Shown here piece by piece: positions 43,261 to 64,000 of a DNA stretch of 64,000 bases. Position 1 is the stretch's first letter, and every line of letters starts with the position of its first letter. The notes under the pieces were generated by a model, which saw nothing but the letters and a program-made list of their open reading frames with translations, had not been told where the DNA came from and searched no databases. The stretch comes from Lamellibrachia satsuma (Eukaryota > Annelida > Polychaeta > Sabellida > Siboglinidae): NCBI GenBank assembly GCA_033239005.1, contig BSQZ01000013.1:11129782-11193781 (forward strand), written 5' to 3'. The translations under genes and the position numbers were made by a program.

Positions 43261-44280
43261 CTTGAAATGTGATCAAATTGGGAAGTTTTGAACAGGTGCG
43301 CTTTCATTGGCCAATCGGTCGACTTCCGGTTGAGTGCGCCATCTACTGTGCGCTACAATGAACTAAATCACTGACTAACAATAAACGATTATTTCAAAGC
43401 ATCAAATGTTATTATTTTCTTGTCTGATATGAATGTTGTATGGTTTTGTGACGCATACAAGTAAATAATGAGGCTATATAAAGATTTTCCGTAAATTTTA
43501 TTGAAATCCGAATCAAAATGGAGTACAACCTCGAGCGATTTCACCTGTATATTAGTGTTAAGTTATGCACCAGAGGCGCCACTGGTTATTCCGGGTAGCC
43601 TTAATTAGCCGTATTAATAATTACGTTGCCCCGTAGCGAAACGGGCCAAGTAGTCGTGTTTACGAGTGAGTGAAACACCGAACATTGAATGAAGTTGGAC
43701 AAGCTTCTAATGGTTGCTAGCCATTGTCCAGTGCTTTACCACTGCGCTACCGGGTTCTGCACCAGTTCGTACGGTAATAACCACTTTTTTTAACACGTAT
43801 CGACATATCACTGCAACTTTATTCCAACACCATGTCAATCTCAAGAATATATATCATATAATCAGCAACGACCTATGTCTTTGTTTCAACCCGATTTTGA
43901 GTGCATGAGTGAAATCATTTTGTCTAGATTTTGACAAAGCGCTGTGATTTTAGTGTCGTCGCCATCTTGTCGTCGCCATCTTACACACGACGTTATAATA
44001 TAAACAGGTGACAAGAAACGTGCGACATATAACACGATTTGTAGTTTTAGTCTAGACAAACATGCCGTAGCTTCAAACAATGTAGCTGTATATGTAGGTA
44101 GCTCATACATAACGATGCAATATTGTCATAACAAAGTATCTTGAAAGTTGATCGACCTAAGGTAAGGTAATTCATACAAGTTGTTAACTTATTTATGAAA
44201 TAATAGTATAATATATTGTCACTGGTACACACAGTGCTAAAAATGTACTTTATGAAAACCTAGCATATGCTGTTGGTAAT
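43261..44280. other. Intergenic DNA; possible tRNA-like sequence at 43690-43760
   Basis: On the minus strand, 43760 to about 43690 reads 'cccggtagcgcagtggtaaa' then 'gcactgg', which fits a tRNA D-arm/A-box (TAGCGCAGTGG). The 3' half lacks a proper B-box, so it is at most a SINE head or tRNA relic. Nothing else was recognised. Confidence 0.3.
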
Positions 44281-44284
44281 ACGT

Positions 44285-44668
<384 letters not shown>

Positions 44669-44769
44669 AGAGGGCTTTCTGTACGATCACCACATACAAA
44701 TATAACTGCACATGTAGAGCATATTCCGTTGCACGCTAACGGTCCCTTCAATTCAATTCGCTGGTCACG

Positions 44770-45097
44770 TTTCAGATTCATTTCGCGAAAAACTTAACAT
44801 AATTTGTATTCACTACGACATGTTAGCTCGTTTGTAAAATTGTTTTACTGGATCCGTTAAAAATTCGGCGGAAAATGGCAAAAGTGTTCCGCCTTTATAT
44901 TCTACTATATATTAGGGTTAGTCACACTTTCGCGAGTTACTCGATCCAGGTCAATTATTTCGTTGATTTTAACAAAAGTACGCGAGCCTTTATTAAACCG
45001 ACTGCGCGTTTTACTTAAACTATTCCCATACTACACATTTTTAACATCAAAGAATATGACTCGCGATTGGCTGAATCAACTGAGGAGGGAATCTTAA
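44770..45097 (+). repeat. Dispersed repeat family R1, copy B
   Basis: Matches copy A at its left part ('cactacgacatgttagctcg' at 44811) and both other copies at 'tttcgcgagttactcgatc', 'caattatttcgttgatttt', 'tttattaaaccgactgcg', and 'actcgcgattggctgaatca' followed by 'gagggaatcttaa'. It lies in the 3' flank of the tetraspanin gene. On the minus strand it supplies an AATAAA (44994-44989) 224 bp past that gene's stop. Confidence 0.65.
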
Positions 45098-45217
45098 CAC
45101 CAAAGTGTCATGCAAAAAGTCAGTGCATCGTCTATACATCAAACTTCAGTCGGCCGAACTCGAGTCAATCAGTGGACGTTGGTCGAGCGCCTCGAGTCGC
45201 CAGTGCAAGCCGCGATA

Positions 45218-55988
<10,771 letters not shown>

Positions 55989-56357
55989 CACGTCGTAATT
56001 CTGTGTTCACCCGCGAATTGGCCAACTTTTCTGAAACATAGTTCCAAGTTGAATTCGACTGTGCAGGTGTTCGCGTGAGTCACACGCGATGATGCTGCAC
56101 TAAATCAATACACTCGGCCATGGAATTATACTAACCGATTAAGTTTCTATTAACAACATTGGCTACGTTGGCCGTTCCTGCTGTCGTATATTGACATTAA
56201 TCTTCCGTTGGTAAGTTGGTTATTGTGGGTCGGCCTCGCCTAAGTGTTATTGATTCATTTTGGTCGGTAATGCGTGTTCGTGCATGCGTGACTGGCTGAG
56301 GCGCGCCCACGGGTTGTATAAGATGTTAGTGTGCATGCGTGTTGCATACATATTTGT

Positions 56358-56362
56358 GTGTG

Positions 56363-56411
<49 letters not shown>

Positions 56412-56473
56412 GCGCACGCGCACGCGCACGCGCACGCGCACGCACACGCACACGCACACGCACACGCACACGC

Positions 56474-56538
<65 letters not shown>
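56358..56538. repeat. (GTGC)n-(GCGCAC)n-(CA)n compound microsatellite
   Basis: (GTGC) 56360-56408, (GCGCAC/GCACAC) to about 56480, (CA) to 56538. About 270-380 bp upstream of the tetraspanin start codon. Confidence 0.97.
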
Positions 56539-56539
<1 letters not shown>

Positions 56540-56647
56540 TATGTTATATTATGCTAGGTGTGCGTGTTTGTGCGTGCGTGCGTGCGTGTTATGTAAATGT
56601 CAAACATTAAGTCCTCTCACATGGCTACATTAATGCATGAATGGTAA

Positions 56648-56760
56648 CAATGTGTGGCCTCATACAGCACCAGTGTCCGCCCTGACAATGCGTGGCCTCA
56701 TACAGCGCCAGTGTCCGCCATGACAATGCGTGGCCTCATACAGCGCAACATTTGTCAGGA
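56648..56760 (+). repeat. 38-bp tandem repeat with Tc1/mariner-like motif
   Basis: The phrase 'caatg.gtggcctcatacag' starts at 56648, 56686 and 56724 (38-bp period). In the last unit the frame reads VRHDNAWPHTAQHL, close to the 'HDNARPHTA' block of Tc1/mariner transposases. The rest of a transposase is absent, so this may be a relic expanded in tandem, or chance. Confidence 0.5.
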
Positions 56761-57840
56761 TTTGTTCTAAGGTTGAATACGTTGGTTGCGACAGCCGACG
56801 ATATCAATGTGTATCGCCGGAAGTTGCGAGTCAGTCTGATTACAGCGTTCGACGTCAAAGGTAGAGCTTCATCGGCGTCCGCTTTCATTCCATAAACTTA
56901 AAACTAATCACTTGTATAAGCTGGTAACATTCATGCGTTATAATATTAAAATAGTTGAGACTTTGTTGGTACTCGTTGCTTTTGTCAGTTTATAAAATCA
57001 AAGTAACGCGCATTTCCCATCTCGAAAACAGCCCCCCCCCGGGGAGGGCACGTGTTTTCGTTACCAAAATCTAATTGCAAAATACTTATTAATTGTAAGA
57101 GATATAAACCATATTGAAACACCAACATGTTCTTTGTGAAATGTAATATCTACGTTTAAAAAGAACAAAAAAGAATGGATGCTTAGTGTATTAATTTTGT
57201 TCTTCGCATACGTGCCCATATCTCATTATCGCCCAAGCGCATTATTGCAATGCGTTGTGTTTTAGAATATCTATTTTAGGACTTTTATCGCAATGTTCCC
57301 TGTTTTCAAGTGGCTGGCACTGAAATGCATACGTCTCACAAAACGTAATCACATTATAAAATGATCGCATTATTTTTATGCATAACACTCTTGAGCACGT
57401 ATGAATTATTGAACAACCTTCGACAAACTGCTTGTCACTGTCAGTGTCATCCGGTGTTTGTAGAGAACTATTCATTGTTAATAGAGGAGAACATTTGTCA
57501 CAGGCGACGCCACAAGGCCACAGTAATACAAGTGGCTAATTAAGTGCATTCGCGTGCAAGAGTAAACTTTTTTTCAACCATGTTTTCTTAATATTATATT
57601 GAATTCATTGCATATGTTTAACCTTTGCTTTGGCTTTACTTAGATTTGTATGCAGTAGGCATATCATTATTATGATTGCAAAAATCCATCTAATTAATCA
57701 TAATATTGATTACTCTTCTATGTCAAAGCAAAAATAGCTAAATGCTTAAGCATACAATTTAAAAATGTAAAAATGTCAAATATGAAATTCCATTAAACTA
57801 CCAAAATATGAATATTTGCTTATCAGCTACTACTTGTCAG
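56761..57840. other. Intergenic DNA, no supported gene
   Basis: An open stretch 56750-56862 (RLNTLVATADDINVYRRK ... AFDVK) ends at a possible donor (caaag|gtagag) but is not recognised. The rest is AT-rich. Confidence 0.4.
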
Positions 57841-57844
57841 CCAC

Positions 57845-57990
57845 TGTCAGTGGGTCGCGGTGACATCGTGGTTAGAACACCAGACTCTCAATCGAGAGAA
57901 CCCGAGTTCCAATCCTTATGACGCTGCTTTTTTAATATTGGGCAGTTTCATTCACGCCACATTGTCACCCCTTTATAAATGAGTACTTGA
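57845..57990 (+). mobile_element. tRNA-derived SINE
   Basis: tRNA-like head: 'gggtcgcggtgacatcgtgg' with 'ttagaacacc' (A-box region), an anticodon-stem hairpin 'ctctcaatcgagag', and B-box-like 'gagttccaatcc'. The body 'attgggcagtttcattcacg' then 'ccacattgtcacc' and 'tataaatgagtac' is shared with the copies at 28190 and 53790. This is the best preserved head of the three. Confidence 0.75.
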
Positions 57991-58114
57991 TTATACACAT
58001 TGATATGTGAACGAATAGTCTTTGGCAAAAGGCTTTCAGAAAAGATAATGTTATTTTGTATTACTAGAAAACGTTCAAAGGTTAAACAAAATGAAACAGT
58101 TATCAGAGTATGGG

Positions 58115-58220
58115 TCAATTACATTACACTTATAACAATTCTAATTACACACCAATTACAGCATATCGATTCTAATTCCACATCACAAGTACCCATTCTA
58201 ATTATCAAATCCGAAATAAA
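58115..58220. repeat. Second copy of AT-rich dispersed repeat
   Basis: 'gtcaattacattacacttat' to 'caaatccgaaataaaa' resembles 55426-55550. Confidence 0.4.
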
Positions 58221-58542
58221 ATAATAATAATTTGAGTCAAGACACAGGCTATTCTCACGACAATACAAGTGGTTTTCTGGCCCTTGGAATGATATATGTA
58301 CATTTCAATATTGACACCAATATAGTACTTTAATATAAAAAATACAATTTTTAACTGATAAGCTTTAATGTTAGTAACAACAAAGAAGTGCAAGTACTGA
58401 TGTCTCAGTTTCTTCTTTTGTTTGTTGCTATAAATAAAAATCCTTTTAAACATAACCTGTGTTACGGTAAATACAATTATTGTTATCATCCACTTGGACG
58501 TTATGTTGTTATAATTCTTGTAACCATCATGTTTGCTTTCAG

Positions 58543-58670
58543 GCCGTCTCAAAGATATGGTGAAATCACTCGCATCATCGTGGACCTCAAGAATCATGGA
58601 AAGTGCATCACGTGGATTTATGGGACCACAAACAACTGACAGCAGGTTTGAATTAATGAAGCAGTACTGA
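58543..58670 (+). CDS. Possible terminal exon of an unrecognised gene
   Basis: Acceptor 'tcatgtttgctttcag' is followed by 41 codons in one frame (from RLKDMVKSLASSWTSR to DSRFELMKQY) and then TGA at 58668-58670. A second frame (PSQRYGEITRIIVDLKN) also stays open to 58640. Neither is recognised and no upstream exon was found. Confidence 0.25.
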
Positions 58671-59890
58671 GTGTTTGGTCCAGTTTATGCAGCACAATAA
58701 TGGACTAGATATTTATACTGGACTGTACCTATGTGAGAGTGATTAGAATCCATAGAATTCCCGCATGGGAATCCCCACATCATGTGACTACATTATAATG
58801 GTGGAATCCCCAGCAAAAGAGCACATATACTATACGTCTAACACCTCTTGTATGGAGTTTATTTCAAAATATGTGCTTCTTGTCGTGTGGTGAATAGTGA
58901 CAGGCCAACACTTCTAAGGAGTCAGACGGTCAAGGTTGTGTGATGTTTAGTTGTGTTTCCTGGTACAGAGTTTATTAGACCTGTTTTAAATTGTTGTGGC
59001 TTTGTGCTATTGGTTATTGTATCTATTGTATCCGGGGAAATGCAAGAACGTGTAAATGTTTTCGCTGCATAGCTGGCATTGAAGGTTGGGCTACGGAGAT
59101 GCCGGGTTTGAGGCTGGACGTTTTGAATTGATTAAAAGAACTTTAAATTTTTCTGATGTTTCAATGGTTTATTTGGTAGAGTTTGCAAACCAAACATTTT
59201 ACTAATGTTTATTTAACTAGCGATCACACTAAGGAGACGGGTAATGTAGAGTTGTTGCTTCCCTCGTTTTCTGTGGGTCATAACATTTTTATGGGTCATA
59301 AAATTGTTAATACTCTGCTTGGTGGGTTCAGTCATGAGCGAATATAGAGACTGTATCTGCAGTCTCCATACTGCACCGTCGGTGACAACACGGGAGTTTG
59401 CATTTGGTGCCCATGCAGTGGGTGCGTAAACATGAACATTAATTGTGAGACCAAATTAGCGCGAATAATACGAGTGGCTAAAATCCGACGATCAAAGTCA
59501 TTGCAGTCGGATGAGTTGGGCTGGTGGAGCAACGTAGACTGCCCTCAAGGCCTGCCGGAAGGGACTAATTGAGGAAAATCTTAATAGTATCATTATTTCT
59601 GTAGTGAGTAAGTTCAAGGCTCTCGTCACTCTTACGTAAAATAATAGCGCATTTGTACTTACGCGGGCTTGTATTTCAGAATATTTGTCGGAATCACTGT
59701 TTCGAGATTGGGTCCACGGCACTGATTACAAGATGTTGTGGCAGGGCAATGTTCACGAGGTTATGTTTTGTTTTGTAGAAGACGGCAATTTAGTGTTTTT
59801 TTAGGCGTTGCAATCGGTTCAGGGTTTCAGGTGATCGAAATGAGGTTTCTTTTTCAAGCTCGCCTTTTTAGAATTCCAGCGTTACTATAA
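58671..59890. other. Intergenic DNA, no supported gene
   Basis: Short unrecognised ORFs only. Possible ATTAAA signal near 59130. Confidence 0.4.
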
Positions 59891-59892
59891 TC

Positions 59893-60790
59893 TGACCGTG
59901 GCGGTAATCTTATGATACTGCCACTGTATCAATTTGACCGTGGCGTTAGTCTTATGATACTGCCACTGTATCAATTTGACCGTAGCGTTAGCCTTATGAT
60001 ACTGCCACTCTATCAATTTGACCGTGGCGTTAGTCTTACGATACTGCCACTGTATCAATTTGACTGTAGCGTTAGTCTTATGATGCTGCTACTGTACCAA
60101 TTTGACGGTGGCGTTAGTCTTATGATACTGCCACTGTATCAATTTGACCGTAGCGTTAGTCTTATGATACTGCCACTGTATCAATTTGACGGTGGCGTTA
60201 GTCTTATGATACTGCCACTGTATCAATTTGACGGTGGAGTTAGTCTTATGATACTGCCACTGTATCAATTTGACCGTGGCGTTAGTCTTATGATACTGCC
60301 ACTTTATCAATTTCACCGTGGCGTTAGTCTTACGATACTGCCACTGTATCAATTTGACGGTGGCGTTAGTCTTATGATACTGCCACTGTATCAATTTCAC
60401 CGTGGCGTTAGTCTTATGATACTGCCACTGTATCAATTTGACCGTGGCGTTAGTCTTATGATACTGCCACTGTATCAATTTGACCGTAGCGTTAGTCTTA
60501 TGATACTGCCACTGTATCAATTTGACCGTAGCGTTAGTCTTATGATACTGCCACTGTATCAATTTGACCGTGGCGTTAGTCTTATGATACTGCCACTGTA
60601 TCAATTTGACCGTAGCGTTAGTCTTATGATACTGCCACTGTATCAATTTGACGGTGGCGTTAGTCTTATGATACTGCCACTGTATCAATTTGACGGTGGC
60701 GTTAGTCTTATGATACTGCCACTGTATCAATTTGACGGTGGCGTTAGTCTTATGATACTGCCACTGTATCAATTTGACACTGCCACTGTA
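59893..60790. repeat. 42-bp minisatellite, about 21 copies
   Basis: Unit 'cttatgatactgccactgta' plus 'tcaatttgaccgtggcgttagt', exactly 42 bp (14 codons). Copies differ at a few sites (gaccgtgg/gaccgtag/gacggtgg/caccgtgg) and the length never varies. Open frames therefore run across it on plus (ILPLYQFDRGVSLM period, 323 codons from 59912) and minus (WQYHKTNATVKLIQ period). The plus frame leaves the array into about 36 unique codons and stops at 60883. Confidence 0.97.
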
Positions 60791-60897
60791 TCAATCGCCA
60801 AACCATACACATATCTACGTCAGTCAGAAATATACAACGCTGCATTCTGGGCAGTATCTAGTGTGTTGATAGGAAATGAATAAAACATTCAATTTGA

Positions 60898-60985
60898 CAC
60901 ACACACACGCACACGCACACGCACACGCACACGCACACGCACACGCACACGCACACGCACACGCACACGCACACGCACACGCACA
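60898..60985. repeat. (CACACG)n microsatellite
   Basis: About 14 hexamer units. Confidence 0.97.
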
Positions 60986-62910
<1,925 letters not shown>

Positions 62911-62911
62911 A

Positions 62912-63033
62912 TAATATAATATAATATAATATAATATAATATAATATAATATAATATAATATAATATAATATAATATAATATAATATAATATAATATAAT
63001 ATAATATAGTATAATATAATATAATATAATATA
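62912..63033. repeat. (ATAAT)n microsatellite
   Basis: About 24 pentamer units with one substitution. The YYIIL ORFs are artefacts. Confidence 0.98.
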
Positions 63034-63159
63034 GAGCTAATAAACAAAAAACCGTCACCTTTAAACGTACTCGCTGTAAAATTTCAACACCTCCGCTATT
63101 CACATATTTATTATTATAACTGTTCATTTTGTTTTTATAAACGTGTTAATGTGAATAAT

Positions 63160-63350
63160 TGTAGTAATAATGACTGATGATGATGGTGTTGATCATGGTG
63201 ATGATTGACGATTGTGGTGATGGTGATGATGATGATTAATTACGGTGATGAAGGTGGTGGTGATGATAATAATAATAATAATTGTTATTTTAAATTATAC
63301 TGTACTAGCAATAATACTATAATAATAATAATTATTATTATTAATATTAG
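63160..63350. repeat. Imperfect (GAT)n and (AAT)n tracts
   Basis: 'gatgatgatggtgttgatca'-type triplets to about 63260, then 'ataataataata' runs. Confidence 0.8.
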
Positions 63351-64000
63351 ATTTAAGGGTATACTGCGCTAGCATAATACATATTCAAAGAGTAAAAATA
63401 GCACTATTGAAACATGAACACGATCTAGTTAGCTTAATATATTTTATTTGTCTAATAAATTCAGGCGATTCCTTAGAACTCTTGATAAACGCGCTAAGTC
63501 TCGTTCACTATGTTGAACAGCGCATGTGGTCAATACATAAAACTATTGCAATGATCAAGGGGATAATTTGACACCGTTCTGCTTTAATTAAAGTGTAACG
63601 TAAGACAAGGCAATGCCACTCGGAATATGTACGCCCACTGGCAGCAGACCGAGCCGCGCTGCAGCTGGTTGTTATGATCAGGCGATCGGGTGTCATAGAG
63701 TCCTCGCGCCTTTCCAATATCGAGCTTCGGTGCATCGACGACCACAACGCATTATCCGTATACAAGTCACAACCTGCAGCTCACTGGCGCCCTGGAGGCA
63801 ATACAGTCGTACTCCATACAATGAAACACGAATAATTGATCAATTCATCAGCCATTGATACATACAATTATTGGTCGGTACAATCACCTCCGTGAGGGAC
63901 ATGTAGCATAAGTTACTTCAAATTATTTGTCCGGCGGGCAAGAAACAAATCGATGTACGCTAACACTAACTAGGTACAAACTGACGTATCCGACCCCTCC
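63351..64000. other. Intergenic DNA, no supported gene
   Basis: Unrecognised short ORFs at 63508-63765 (minus) and 63613-63858. Nothing else seen before the window ends. Confidence 0.4.

Noticed and set aside
43690..43760. tRNA gene on the minus strand
   Set aside because: Only an A-box-like half. No convincing T-arm or B-box, so at most a SINE or tRNA relic.

Overview
The window looks like nuclear DNA of a metazoan, most likely a marine invertebrate. It has small exons with GT..AG introns, long AT-rich intergenic DNA, very many micro- and minisatellites, and decayed LINEs, SINEs and DNA-transposon relics. Species cannot be fixed from the sequence alone. CR1-like and BovB/craniofacial-protein-2-like LINEs, and a tRNA-headed SINE with a 'gggcaa..ttc.ttcac..cgcattgc' body, are familiar from lancelets and lophotrochozoans, but that is only a hint.

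Three protein-coding genes can be reconstructed with matching splice phases. (1) 25.6-31.7 kb, plus strand: a four-exon gene for a protein of about 1,078 aa made almost wholly of ankyrin repeats (about 28), ending in one uninterrupted 2.4-kb exon. (2) 33.65-39.96 kb, plus strand: a three-exon gene for a complete 203-aa Rho-family GTPase with all G-box motifs and a CAAX tail ending CWLL. (3) 55.99-45.22 kb, minus strand: a seven-exon gene for a complete 257-aa tetraspanin in which every intron is phase 0. Genes 2 and 3 converge. Weaker exon-like stretches at 6929-7099 and 58543-58670 are flagged.

Layout: 0-25 kb has no confident gene. It holds minisatellites (47-bp, 20-bp, 30-bp, 20-bp and 18-bp units), relics of LINE endonuclease (3.2-3.8 kb) and LINE C-termini (18.5-18.7 and 19.7-19.9 kb), a palindromic CCAAT/E-box candidate promoter at 6.74-6.83 kb, and a 730-bp microsatellite block at 23.7-24.4 kb. 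25-32 kb is the ankyrin gene. 33-40 kb is the Rho gene; its second intron carries a dead CR1-like LINE and a 367-bp hAT MITE with perfect 8-bp target duplications. 41-45 kb holds a 27-bp minisatellite, a decayed hAT transposase, and two copies of a dispersed repeat. 45-56 kb is the tetraspanin gene; its introns hold a PIF/Harbinger-like MITE, a 5'-truncated CR1 LINE, a ZBED5-like hAT transposase relic, a pogo/Tigger-like MITE and a SINE. 56-64 kb is repeat-rich and contains a 42-bp minisatellite of about 21 copies.

The three genes show no shared pathway. The most unusual structure is in the LINE at 36.3-38.65 kb: two different minisatellites (69-bp and 26-bp units) appear to have grown out of its own coding sequence.
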